This document shows, piece after piece, positions 8,799-16,774 of a DNA stretch of 64,000 nucleotides. Location: positions 744,001 through 808,000 of the forward strand of contig JACKFF010000001.1 of NCBI GenBank assembly GCA_020632595.1, given 5' to 3'. The position numbers and the translations under genes are program-made. The notes under the pieces are model-generated. The model saw nothing but the letters and a program-made list of their open reading frames with translations. It had not been told where the DNA came from and did not search any database. This DNA is from Nitrospiraceae bacterium (GTDB lineage Bacteria > Nitrospirota > Nitrospiria > Nitrospirales > UBA8639). How positions within the stretch are numbered: the first letter of the stretch is position 1; the number at the start of each line of letters is the position of its first letter.

Positions 8799-8960
8799 AT
8801 GACTCAAGGAACCGAAATAGCTTCTCCATGCAGCACCACCTCAGAGGCACGCTGCCATTGCGGGCAACTGATGGCCATCTTAAAAAAAGATGGGGTGGAA
8901 TTGAAATGCAAACGCTGCAAGCGTCTTGTATTCATTCCCTTTACCCTATTGAGCGACTAA
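8799..8960 (+). CDS. small Com-type zinc finger protein
   Basis: A 53-residue reading frame from ATG 8799 to TAA 8958-8960. It has CHC at residues 19-21 and CKRC at 37-40, giving the four-ligand pattern of the zinc-ribbon Com family, followed by RLVFIPF. Com of phage Mu is a small RNA-binding translational activator, and chromosomal relatives are of unknown role. The ligand spacing and the Lys/Arg-rich knuckle are seen directly; the family name is from memory. There is no strong ribosome binding site. It stands just upstream of the porin gene. Confidence 0.6.
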   Translation: MTQGTEIASPCSTTSEARCHCGQLMAILKKDGVELKCKRCKRLVFIPFTLLSD

Positions 8961-9041
8961 TGCAGGGGTTGCCCCTTCGATTGAATACGCTCCTGAATAT
9001 GCGTAGCGTTCCGATTCCCGGTTTATCATGAGTTCCTATCA

Positions 9042-9106
9042 TTGAGGACCCTGAGTCCCCTACCCCTTTACTGAGGACCTCCGCGTCCCAATCCTATATT
9101 AGGAGG
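9042..9106 (+). promoter_or_regulatory. tandem hairpins in the porin leader, one over the ribosome binding site
   Basis: Two GGAC...GTCC hairpins (9046-9058 and 9075-9088) share the flank TGAGGACC and are 29 bases apart. A third, TCCTA-TAT-TAGGA at 9092-9104, covers part of the AGGAGG ribosome binding site of the porin gene. This suggests control of translation or mRNA stability, but that is inference. Confidence 0.4.
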
Positions 9107-9115
9107 TTTTCATTC

Positions 9116-10507
9116 ATGAAGAAGTTCACCATCGGGGTCCTTATGGCCCTCTGTGTGTTTCCAACTTTTCCGGCCTTCTCCGCCTCCGGTGAAGAGGGAC
9201 TGACGCCGGCTCAGCAGGAAGCGGTTCGCCAAGCGGTCCAAGACTATCTGAAAGGGCAAGGGACCCCAGAGACAGCCAGGCCACCGATGACCCAACCAGG
9301 AACCGCCCAGGACCCACCAGATTCTGGTAAAAACCTTCAGGACCTTGGCACGTTTCAAGGGAAGCGGCAAAAAGCCGATTCCTCCATGCAAGGGTCAGGA
9401 GGTCTGATCTATGCCCGCCCCTTCGTCTCTTCTCCCAAGGCCATCGTCGGCGGTTACATGGACATCGAATACTTTAACCGGGCCAATCAAGGAAACAGCT
9501 ACTTTGATCAACACCGGTTGGTGCCCTTCATCTATGGGGACATCAGCGAGCGCGTGAAATTCGCGGCGGAAATTGAATTCGAGCATGGAACCAACGACAT
9601 TACGGTTGAATTTGCCACCATCGATTATCTCATTCAAGAACCCCTTAACTTGCGGGCGGGCATCATCCTGGTTCCTCTTGGAAAATTCAATCTCCTGCAT
9701 GACGCCCCACTCCGCGATCTCACCGAACGCCCACTCATTAACCAACGGATTATTCCAACAACGCTTCACCAACCTGGTGTTGGAGCCTACGGCACATTCT
9801 ATCCCACGTCTCTCTCAAAGCTGGATTACGAATTCTACGTCACAAATGGATTCACCAATGCTTTTGGAGGAGACGGAAATCCTAATAATACGTCCAATAT
9901 CAACCAAACAAACGGAATCCGCTCTGCCCGCTCAAGCAACACCGAGTTTGACAATAATAACGGCAAATCCATCATGGGACGTGTCGCGTTCAGCCCCATT
10001 TTGGGAGTGGAAGTCGGTGGTTCGGGATTTTACGGAAATTATGGCACGAATAAGGATGATAAATTGGCCATTTGGGCGCTGGATTGGACCTTCCAACGAG
10101 GCGCATTTGAACTTATCGGAGAAAGTGCCTGGGCTTACATCAAGGACAATAATATTAATCAAGACGGAACCCGAAACGGCAATCCACGCAGAATGCAAGG
10201 GTATTACTTACAGGGGAATTACCATTTCCTTCCAGAATGGCTAACCAGAATGGCCCCCACCTTCTTTAAGCAGGAAGTCTCTACATTCACTGCTGTTGTC
10301 CGGTGGGAACAAATGAACCTTGGGCAGGATTTAAGTGGGGAAGCCGGGAAACTGGGGGAATGGCAACGTTGGACATTTGGCCTGAACTTCCGTCCCACAG
10401 AAGATACGGTGTTCAAAACCGATTTCCAATATACGCCAGTCGGTCGAAATGGAAATGAGCGGATTCATGATACGGCTTTTGTCGCATCCTGGGCCACATA
10501 TTTCTAA
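9116..10507 (+). CDS. outer-membrane porin-like beta-barrel protein
   Basis: A 463-residue protein with a clean Sec signal peptide (MKKF... to about FSA, residue 22), a short helical stretch with LTPAQQEAVRQAVQDYL, a Pro/Gln linker, then a long domain of alternating amphipathic strands ending in ASWATYF, the aromatic C-terminus of outer-membrane barrels. The layout resembles phosphate-selective porin O/P-type or anion porins. The substrate is unknown. AGGAGG is ten bases before ATG 9116. Its terminator is at 10528-10562. It lies between the apbE pair and the Fur-box operon, so it may serve iron or anion uptake. Confidence 0.8.
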   Translation: MKKFTIGVLMALCVFPTFPAFSASGEEGLTPAQQEAVRQAVQDYLKGQGTPETARPPMTQPGTAQDPPDSGKNLQDLGTFQGKRQKADSSMQGSGGLIYARPFVSSPKAIVGGYMDIEYFNRANQGNSYFDQHRLVPFIYGDISERVKFAAEIEFEHGTNDITVEFATIDYLIQEPLNLRAGIILVPLGKFNLLHDAPLRDLTERPLINQRIIPTTLHQPGVGAYGTFYPTSLSKLDYEFYVTNGFTNAFGGDGNPNNTSNINQTNGIRSARSSNTEFDNNNGKSIMGRVAFSPILGVEVGGSGFYGNYGTNKDDKLAIWALDWTFQRGAFELIGESAWAYIKDNNINQDGTRNGNPRRMQGYYLQGNYHFLPEWLTRMAPTFFKQEVSTFTAVVRWEQMNLGQDLSGEAGKLGEWQRWTFGLNFRPTEDTVFKTDFQYTPVGRNGNERIHDTAFVASWATYF

Positions 10508-10527
10508 GAATTCCCTTTGAACAGGAA

Positions 10528-10562
10528 AACAGAGAGAAACGGCCTTGCCGTTTCTCTCTGTT
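10528..10562 (+). terminator. intrinsic terminator after the porin gene
   Basis: A 15-bp stem (ACAGAGAGAAACGGC with GCCGTTTCTCTCTGT, allowing for the loop CTT) is followed by TATTA. The T run is short, but the stem is long and lies 20 bases after the stop codon. Confidence 0.8.
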
Positions 10563-10666
10563 ATTAGCTTCAAACAGTATCGAAATATAGGACTACATCA
10601 GCATATTTTAAAGAACATACCGGTTGACCCCTTGAACATCGGATGATACAATTCGTTCTCATTTTT

Positions 10667-10707
10667 CATAATGAGAATCAAATTCAAATAAATCGAAAAT
10701 CATTCTC
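10667..10707 (+). promoter_or_regulatory. Fur-like boxes upstream of the lipoprotein/FMN operon
   Basis: The 19-mer at 10667-10685 matches the classical GATAATGATAATCATTATC box at 14 of 19 positions by my count. A second partial site, GAAAATCATTCTC at 10695-10707, matches the right 13 positions at 11. Both lie within 55 bases of the ATG at 10720. This implies iron or a related metal signal, read by a Fur-family protein such as the one at 5457. Confidence 0.6.
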
Positions 10708-10719
10708 GTTTTTTATTTT

Positions 10720-11208
10720 ATGACTTTATCTCCTGCTTCCCTCCTTCGAGGAATCTTCATTTTGGCATTCACCGCTTATACTCTTGGCTGCTCCTTCCTT
10801 TCCGGTCAAGACTTAGTTGTCGATCGATACATGGCCTGTCCAATTGATTCCGTATGGAATTCTTCCCTGGAAACCCTCAGGTCCTATCCCGTGAATAAGA
10901 AAGACAAGTCCAACGGAGTAATCGAAACGGGGTGGAAGGTGGAATATGTGGAAGGCGCCAAGTATGGCCTTTTCCAACGGGAAGGCATGGGGGACAAAGA
11001 ACGATCGCAATTGACCCTGACCATGAAGCCACTCGATTCCAATGCCGTGCGCCTCCAAATTGCGGAACGGCGACAACATTGGGGATTCCGCGGCGGGGCC
11101 AGACTTTATGATTGGTATCCCGTCGAACCATCACAACAAGCTGTGAATCACATTTTAAACAACTTAACCGAAAAACTTGAGGCTGAAGGATGTTTCGTCG
11201 AATCCTGA
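10720..11208 (+). CDS. hypothetical lipoprotein, first gene of the Fur-box operon
   Basis: A 162-residue protein with a lipoprotein signal ending LGC (Cys near residue 24). The remainder (DRYMACPIDSVWNSSLETLRSYPV, a shared pattern of START-like or BamC-like outer-membrane lipoproteins) has a mixed alpha/beta look and no catalytic motif. Its last 19 bases overlap the start of the FMN-binding gene, so the two are translationally coupled. The promoter region holds Fur-like boxes. I infer a periplasmic accessory role for the flavoprotein. The family is not recognised. Confidence 0.75.
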   Translation: MTLSPASLLRGIFILAFTAYTLGCSFLSGQDLVVDRYMACPIDSVWNSSLETLRSYPVNKKDKSNGVIETGWKVEYVEGAKYGLFQREGMGDKERSQLTLTMKPLDSNAVRLQIAERRQHWGFRGGARLYDWYPVEPSQQAVNHILNNLTEKLEAEGCFVES

Positions 11209-11877
11209 TTATCCTCCTTCTCAACACACTCCTCTTTCTTGGTCTGACTTCGGGAGGCCAGGCCCAAGACGAGCAAATTTGGGATCAGGAATTGAACCGA
11301 TACCTCACGCCCCAGGAAATGGGTCAAGAGGATGTCTATCTGACTCCAGAAGAAGCTGCAAAATTTACATTTCCTGAATCCGATTCCATCCGCTTTGTGG
11401 TCATCAATCTCACCCCAGACCAGAAACGACTCATTGAGGAACGAATTGGATGGCAATTTCCGGAATCGACCTTTGAATGCTTCATTGCAGAAACCCGTGG
11501 AAAAATCGATGGATGGGCCTTTATCCAACATACAATCGGCAAGCATAAGGCAATGACCTACATGGTAGGCGTTGACCCCGATGGAGAAGTCACCAACGTT
11601 GAAGTATTGGTCTACCGAGAATCACGGGGAAGCGAAGTGGGGAAAAAACGCTTCAATTACCAATACCAAGGGAAAAAACGCCGAAGACCCCATCCGGATC
11701 AACCGTGACATCATCAATATTTCCGGCGCCACCATGTCCGTGCGTTCCATGAGTGCCGGCGTTAAACGCGCCCTGGTCCTGGCCCATGAACTTTACCTGC
11801 AAACCCAGAGCCAACCCCTTCCATCAATACGGCCAGTCGAACGACAAAAATTTTTGGAGTCCCTGCTGGGATTCTAG
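11190..11877 (+). pseudogene. FMN-binding domain protein broken by a one-base frameshift
   Basis: The first frame (ATG 11190) has a Sec signal peptide to about residue 26 and runs into the FMN-binding domain (VEVLVYRESRGSEV, then FNYQYQGK). It goes astray at an A6 run, 11673-11678, and stops at 11708. From the same point the neighbouring frame continues as KNAEDPIRINRDI and the flavin-attachment motif ISGATMS, where Thr (codon 11731-11733) would be esterified with FMN by ApbE, to TAG at 11877. Removing one A restores a domain of family length. It could be a decayed gene, a sequencing error in a homopolymer, or rescue by slippage. The context (lipoprotein, four-helix membrane protein, ApbE) fits an extracytoplasmic flavin electron-transfer unit. 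Confidence 0.8.
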
Positions 11878-11896
11878 AGCCTCCTGCAATAATGGG

Positions 11897-12409
11897 ATGC
11901 GAAACTTTAATGCCCGCTTTCGGCTCCGTGATACCGACCGCCACATTCGCTTAGTCTATACCTGGTTTCTCCTGCTGATGCTCGCAGGATTCATTTTCAC
12001 CTTTTTTTGGGCTCATAGCATGACGGAGCTAAGCCTTAAAGGCCTTGCCGAGCATTATCGAGGATCGGATGCAACTTTTGGTGAACCAATGCCGTTTGGT
12101 CAACTGGCCGAGACCACACATTTTCATCTGTTTACCATGCCGGTCACATTCATGATTTTGGTCCATGTGCTTTATCTCACAATGGTCAGCCCCACACTAA
12201 AAGTGGTTACGACATGGATGGCCTTTTTTGGGGTCACCCTGGATCTCGTTTCACCTTGGCTGATTGCCTATGTATCCCCAATCTTTACTATTACCATGTT
12301 GACCGGAGACATCCTGATGGTTGTGGGATTTCTCATCATGTTCGTCATACCCATGCATGAAATGTGGTGGAAAAAATCCGCCTTTATGATGCCGGAGTCG
12401 GATGACTGA
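11897..12409 (+). CDS. four-helix membrane protein with conserved-looking histidines, partner of the FMN-binding protein
   Basis: A 170-residue integral membrane protein with four hydrophobic segments (about residues 20-40, 78-97, 103-125, 130-152). Histidines at 40, 75, 77 and 90 lie in or near the membrane segments, as in small b-type cytochromes, so haem binding is possible but not shown. ATG 11897 is chosen because upstream codons encode an unrelated, proline-rich run that overlaps the FMN-binding gene. It lies 19 bases after that gene, in the same operon. I infer that it passes electrons between the quinone pool and the periplasmic flavin. The family is not recognised by name. Confidence 0.72.
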   Translation: MRNFNARFRLRDTDRHIRLVYTWFLLLMLAGFIFTFFWAHSMTELSLKGLAEHYRGSDATFGEPMPFGQLAETTHFHLFTMPVTFMILVHVLYLTMVSPTLKVVTTWMAFFGVTLDLVSPWLIAYVSPIFTITMLTGDILMVVGFLIMFVIPMHEMWWKKSAFMMPESDD

Positions 12410-12567
12410 CTTATGCCCTTTCCCCGATTGGAGGAACATTCTTTACCCCAACCCATGCTAGGCACAGGTCACTTCAACTCCCAGTTCGCTCAAAACGGCT
12501 ACTGGATCTGTAGGATGGAAGGCGACAAGAGTTTTCTCACTCAATCGAATTAGACAGCCATACTTTC

Positions 12568-12882
12568 ATGAGAGAGGAACAGATTTTTCTCCCACATCCT
12601 ACATCGGCCTGGTCAAGGGTTCCTTGTTACCATGGCTTCGGGACGTGGATAGGCATCAGCCTCTTTTCGGTATTTCTTTCTTCCTGCGCCCCAGATTTGT
12701 ATTGGGCAAAACCAGACGCAGGCGAGGGTGAATTCGAACAGGATCTTCGCTCGTGTCGTGAAATCCTGATCAATGACGTACATTCCGAGACTTCATTGAA
12801 TCCATTCAGCAAAGGAATAACTGATGATGTCTTGGCACAATGCATGAATAGCAAGGGCTGGTTTTTGGCTGAAAAGCCATAA
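12568..12882 (+). CDS. small lipoprotein with C-terminal KGWFLAEKP motif
   Basis: A 104-residue protein. After about 25 leading residues there is a hydrophobic stretch ending SSC (Cys near residue 40), which fits a lipobox, then LYWAKPDAG, a helical part with two cysteines (SC and QC) and the end KGWFLAEKP. The protein at 21709-21996 is a clear paralogue, sharing LYWAK, GEFE.D.R.CR and the same nine-residue end. The cysteine pair may form a disulphide. The N-terminal start is uncertain. The function is unknown. The gene is followed by a decayed copy of the preceding membrane-protein gene. Confidence 0.65.
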   Translation: MREEQIFLPHPTSAWSRVPCYHGFGTWIGISLFSVFLSSCAPDLYWAKPDAGEGEFEQDLRSCREILINDVHSETSLNPFSKGITDDVLAQCMNSKGWFLAEKP

Positions 12883-12892
12883 ATTCTCACCT

Positions 12893-13049
12893 TTGTATTG
12901 ACTCCATTCCCGGATGTTTCCCGAATGTGCCTTAACATGTTGCCTGATGATCTTCGAATAAACAGCAGACTTTTTTGATGTTCGCCTTACCCCATAAATG
13001 AAATGCGGTGTCAAATAGGGGCATTAATAATGCCAGAGTCTGACGACTA
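12893..13049 (+). pseudogene. decayed copy of the 3' end of the four-helix membrane protein gene
   Basis: The stretch ending TAA at 13047-13049 encodes the same last residues as the gene ending at 12409 (MPESDD), and the 70 bases before it align base by base with that gene (gttcg, atgaaatg, ggtg blocks) if one extra C is allowed. Similarity fades upstream to about 12893, where a further insertion is needed. There is no start codon or intact frame. This implies a tandem duplication that enclosed the lipoprotein gene at 12568 and then decayed. Confidence 0.6.
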
Positions 13050-13095
13050 AGTACGTTTAACCAAATTCCTAAGGCCCGAGACTTTTAGAGTCCAG

Positions 13096-13134
13096 AGCCC
13101 ATGAGCTGCCAGTGTATGCTCATGGGCTTTTTTT
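13096..13134 (+). terminator. intrinsic terminator
   Basis: AGCCCATGAGC (13096-13106) pairs with GCTCATGGGCT (13118-13128), and T7 follows. It ends the transcript that carries the Fur-box operon and its decayed tail. Confidence 0.92.
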
Positions 13135-13174
13135 GTGAACAAGGAATGTCATGCCCTGATTCTTCATATATCCC

Positions 13175-13243
13175 GAGGATGAATACCCTTACATTCATCC
13201 TCATGTAGGCGAGGGGGTGGGCCTCCTCCTGTCCCCCTCGCCT
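13175..13243. repeat. two strong back-to-back hairpins upstream of the peroxidase gene
   Basis: GAGGATGAAT at 13175-13184 pairs perfectly with ATTCATCCTC at 13193-13202 around an eight-base loop. Four bases later AGGCGAGGGGG (13207-13217) pairs perfectly with CCCCCTCGCCT (13233-13243). Neither has a T run. They lie 107 bases upstream of GTG 13350 and could be a leader structure or a mobile palindromic element. Confidence 0.5.
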
Positions 13244-13349
13244 CGCTCCGCCTCAACACCTGAGTTGTGAGATTACGTTCATCATTAATTCATAAGGGAT
13301 CAAAGAGGATTTCTCCGACCATTCATTCATTTTAAAGCGAGGTGCCCCC

Positions 13350-15185
13350 GTGAACGTCAAAAAATCTATTCTTTTCTCTTTCGCTCAGGTCTTTTGTATG
13401 GCAGTACTCACCTTAACTCTATCCTTTTTCGTCAATACACCTCTGGTGTTCGCTCAGCAAGCCGAAGAAGTTGATCCTCCGGAAGTCACCAACGGTGAGC
13501 GTTTGTTTCTGGAAACCCGATTTGCTCAATTGTTTAAAATCTTTCTGGATGAAGGGGGAGATGTGAATGATCCCTTGCCCCAAGGCGATCCCGCTCTCAA
13601 CAAAGTGACGAATTGGCAACTCCCACCCGATCAATATGCCAATGGCCCGTTTGCCGGTCAATCGATGAATTGCCGGAGTTGCCATTTTGTCGATGAACTC
13701 CTCGATGTTCAGAACTACGGAATGAATACCTATTCGGATTTTGCACGACGGAGCCCTATTCCAGCCCGTGAAGATGGAAAACATACTTCAGTCCGAAACG
13801 CGCCACCGCTCGTCAATTCCGCTCTTCCTCGACAAATGTTTTTTCTACATGCCGATGCCGAATTCCCGACAATGGTGGATTTGGTCACAGGTACACTCAC
13901 CGGACGGAACTATGGATGGCTTTCCGACGAACAGGAAGCCGCCATTTCACATATCGCCAGAATTATTCGAGAAGACTCGGGAACCGGCGATCTGGCGCAG
14001 GAGTTTGGCGGGCTGTCCTATCGTGTCCTGTTCACCGGAACCGATCCATCTATTCCTCAGGAATTCCTGATCCCTGAGGATTTTCGGGTAGAGGTTTCTC
14101 AAGCCACCGACCGACAACTTGTCCAGGCCGTTTCACAACTTATCGCCGCGTATACGGACCAACTCCTTTTCTCTCAGGATGACGAGGGAAGCTTCAATCT
14201 TTCTCCTTATGATGTCTTTCTTGAAATGAACAGTTTGCCCCGTCGACCCGATAAGTGGGAGTCTCCCAATACATATGCTCGTCGATTGCTTCAACAGATT
14301 AAATTTCTCGAATCATACGATTCGCAAAATTATTCCCGATGGCCTTCACCCCCTTCTCACGATACCCCGACCATTCAGTTTGTTGAGAAAAACCCCCATA
14401 CGGCTGATGGCAAGTTTCAGTTCCATGACCAACCCTTCACCTTTGGACCTGAGGAATTACAAGGCTTGAAAATCTTTTTCACCCAACAGGGTCGACACCA
14501 GCATCGTCATAAAGGCCATCACATTCGGCCCAGTGATCAAGCTCAGGGAGGAATTGGGAATTGCATTGCCTGTCATACGCCACCAAATTTCACCGACTTT
14601 CGTTTTCACAACACGGGAATTGCCCAAACGGAGTATGAACGCATTCACGGCCCCGAATCGTTTTCCCTGCTGGAAATACCCGGATTGCAGCATCGAAATA
14701 GAAATATCGATGCCTACCTGCCTGCCACAGCAAAGCATCCTCATGCTCATGAACCATTCCGCGCCATTCCCTCGCCAGACAACCCCCAATGGACCGATCT
14801 GGGCATTTGGAACATTTTCTGGAATCCTGATTTTCCCGAATCTCAACTGCCCATTTGGTCAATCCTCTGCGAGGACGCCCTCAATGAACATTTTGGGGTA
14901 TTTCGTGGCTTCCAAGCCTGTCGGCCAGATCGACTCCTCCCGAGAACTATTGGTGCTTTCAAAACTCCCGGGCTCCGGGATTTGAGCCATTCGGCTCCCT
15001 ATAGTCATGCCGGTATCGCCGATACGCTTAACGATGTGATTCAGGGGTATATTACAAATTCGGATTTAGCGCGAAAGGGCTTGCTTCGCAATGGTGCTTC
15101 CGAACTGAAAAACATTGCCTTAATTCAAGACGACATTCCGGCCTTAACGGCCTTTCTGCGATCCTTAAACGAAGACTACGAGTAA
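13350..15185 (+). CDS. dihaem cytochrome c peroxidase-like (MauG/CcpA superfamily) periplasmic protein
   Basis: A 611-residue exported protein with a signal peptide ending near VFAQQ (residue 36). Two covalent haem sites are present: CRSCH at 108-112 and CIACH at 405-409. The conserved late motif GAFKTPGLRDLSHSAPYSHAG (broken here near residues 538-558) supplies the usual second-domain ligands. The length exceeds classical peroxidases (about 330), as in the longer MauG-like group, so the substrate may be a protein, an organic molecule or peroxide. A GTG start is used, with GAGG upstream. It is monocistronic: a terminator follows 75 bases after the stop. It adds to the periplasmic redox theme of this region. 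Confidence 0.88.
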   Translation: MNVKKSILFSFAQVFCMAVLTLTLSFFVNTPLVFAQQAEEVDPPEVTNGERLFLETRFAQLFKIFLDEGGDVNDPLPQGDPALNKVTNWQLPPDQYANGPFAGQSMNCRSCHFVDELLDVQNYGMNTYSDFARRSPIPAREDGKHTSVRNAPPLVNSALPRQMFFLHADAEFPTMVDLVTGTLTGRNYGWLSDEQEAAISHIARIIREDSGTGDLAQEFGGLSYRVLFTGTDPSIPQEFLIPEDFRVEVSQATDRQLVQAVSQLIAAYTDQLLFSQDDEGSFNLSPYDVFLEMNSLPRRPDKWESPNTYARRLLQQIKFLESYDSQNYSRWPSPPSHDTPTIQFVEKNPHTADGKFQFHDQPFTFGPEELQGLKIFFTQQGRHQHRHKGHHIRPSDQAQGGIGNCIACHTPPNFTDFRFHNTGIAQTEYERIHGPESFSLLEIPGLQHRNRNIDAYLPATAKHPHAHEPFRAIPSPDNPQWTDLGIWNIFWNPDFPESQLPIWSILCEDALNEHFGVFRGFQACRPDRLLPRTIGAFKTPGLRDLSHSAPYSHAGIADTLNDVIQGYITNSDLARKGLLRNGASELKNIALIQDDIPALTAFLRSLNEDYE

Positions 15186-15259
15186 ACGACGAACATATCG
15201 CCTCAAACAACACCTTCCACACGGAACTCTACCACCTGGAAGAAACTGAATCTCCTTAA

Positions 15260-15293
15260 GCCCACGGTGAGTCATTCACCGTGGGCATTTTTT
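15260..15293 (+). terminator. intrinsic terminator after the dihaem peroxidase gene
   Basis: GCCCACGGTGA (15260-15270) pairs with TCACCGTGGGC (15276-15286) across GTCAT, followed by ATTTTTTTA. Confidence 0.95.
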
Positions 15294-16192
15294 TACTACT
15301 TCATATTGGAGGAAGCTTCTATCACGCCCACTACTCGAACAGTGGAGAATTAAACAATCGCCTAAAGACCTACATCGGCAGGAACGTTCTTTGAAAATTG
15401 GTTCGTCCTGGCACGCAAAAAACCCCAACTGGAGTATCGCCCTCACAGGATTCCTAGCCTGTTGCCGGCTGGCTGTTGTGAGGCGCTTTCCTCGGCAGTC
15501 TGTACATCTAAACTGGCATGGCCCATTCGACCCGTAGGTTTTGGAAGAGGGAACCAAAGCAGGTTCTCGATGATATCCGGCCATGGATCCGCTCATGTTG
15601 CAGCGATTGAACAAACCCGCGCCTTGAGCAGGGACGGTGGAATCTGCTCACGCTCATGGGTTATTCCTCCCGGTTGCCGATCCCTTTGTCTCACGTGGAC
15701 TTAATGAGGAGATGGTAGTCGAGATGTTGCGGTACAGTTGGGTGACCATCGTGCGATCTCTGGAGATTGATCTCATCGCCAAGGTGATTCCGACTGGAGG
15801 CGGGGTCATTCTGAAATTTAGGCCTTCCGTCCTGTCGCCCTAAAAATTTTTCATGCCTGAACCCGGCATCAATGGGCCATACCGATTCCCGCTATCTACC
15901 CATGCCATAAGCCTTACAGCTCCCCTCGACCAACTATCCGGACAAATCACCTGCTCAAATCCCTCAGCACCAAATGGGCTACCCGTATGGCCGGTATATC
16001 AGCGTCAAATGCCTTACTATTTTTGTGATTTGAGACTTCGATTCCTCGCCATCAGGAGGATTGGGAATGTTCAAGAGGGGAAATTTTTCTGACTGAAAAA
16101 GAATCCCTCCATTTAGTTTTTCGACTACAAACATGACTGTTCCCGTTTGTTGAATATAGCCAAAATATTTATTTCCGGCTAATATTGAAATT
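15294..16192. other. about 900 bases without a recognisable gene
   Basis: Several overlapping open frames of 60-110 codons exist on both strands (for example 15637-15843 and 15853-16092 on +), but they lack good ribosome binding sites, signal peptides or motifs. The part around 15560-15840 has protein-like composition and could be the ruin of a gene. No repeat or RNA gene was seen. Confidence 0.4.
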
Positions 16193-16211
16193 ATAAATGA
16201 TTTTCATTATC
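16193..16211 (+). promoter_or_regulatory. Fur-like box
   Basis: The 19-mer here matches the classical Fur box at 14 of 19 positions, with the right half (GATTTTCATTATC) strongest; ATTATC-like hexamers continue to about 16230. It lies about 40 bases before ATG 16252, so it would control the small open frame and possibly the redoxin-like gene behind it. Confidence 0.55.
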
Positions 16212-16251
16212 ATTACATGAAAGATAATTTGTATCAAACTGGTGTAGAACA

Positions 16252-16743
16252 ATGGAAGAAAAGAATTCCAAATTATCGAATCCTCAACAACCTGAAGATT
16301 GGCGATGCCACTGTGGCAGGCTTAATACAAAAGCTACCCTCAATGATCCTTCCCTCTTTCTGAGGTCTGGGGTGAAGTACCCCTTGCAAGTCGTTCAGAC
16401 TGTTATAGGTGAATCCTTCCGTTTCTACCTTAAAACACTTCAAATAAAACGCGGTAAAGAATTTTACAAGAAGGACAGATCAACCTCATGGCAATTGCAA
16501 CCGCCCTTGGGTTTAGTAATCAATTTACCTTTAGCTAAATTTTTTAAAAATTCGGTAGGCTTTTCCTCCTCATGTTTACGGAAATGGTTTGAGGATATAC
16601 CTAAATCCAGCCCGGACAAAACGCCAATGAACGGAAACAACTATACATACGAACAAAATTCCAGGGCGAGCGAGTTACCCCGCATGCTCGCACAAAGGTT
16701 GGGTCTCTTTTCCTCCTCCGGGACGCTCAACCATTCTTTTTAG
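16252..16743 (+). CDS. hypothetical protein, possibly a degenerate Com-type zinc finger gene
   Basis: An open frame of 163 codons downstream of a Fur-like box. The start region contains WRCHCGRL, like the first knuckle of the Com-type protein at 8799, but the second cysteine pair is missing and the rest is low in recognisable structure. The coding character fades after about 40 codons, so an ancestral small zinc-ribbon gene may have lost its stop or suffered a shift. It ends 31 bases before the redoxin-like start at 16775. I am unsure that it is translated. Confidence 0.35.
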   Translation: MEEKNSKLSNPQQPEDWRCHCGRLNTKATLNDPSLFLRSGVKYPLQVVQTVIGESFRFYLKTLQIKRGKEFYKKDRSTSWQLQPPLGLVINLPLAKFFKNSVGFSSSCLRKWFEDIPKSSPDKTPMNGNNYTYEQNSRASELPRMLAQRLGLFSSSGTLNHSF

Positions 16744-16774
16744 TCGGAGGACGCAAACAATGGAGGCTATCCCC

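Noticed and set aside
8708..9031. Open frame of 107 codons on the plus strand
   Set aside because: It starts within the promoter and overlaps the Com-type gene in another frame; the Com-type frame has the conserved cysteines.
11638..11680. Programmed -1 frameshift at A AAA AAC in the FMN-binding gene
   Set aside because: A -1 shift leads to the wrong frame; the restored protein needs +1 (or loss of one A), so the classical slippery heptamer does not explain it.
15276..16092. Overlapping frames of 60-112 codons after the dihaem peroxidase gene
   Set aside because: No ribosome binding sites, signals or motifs; several are mutually exclusive.
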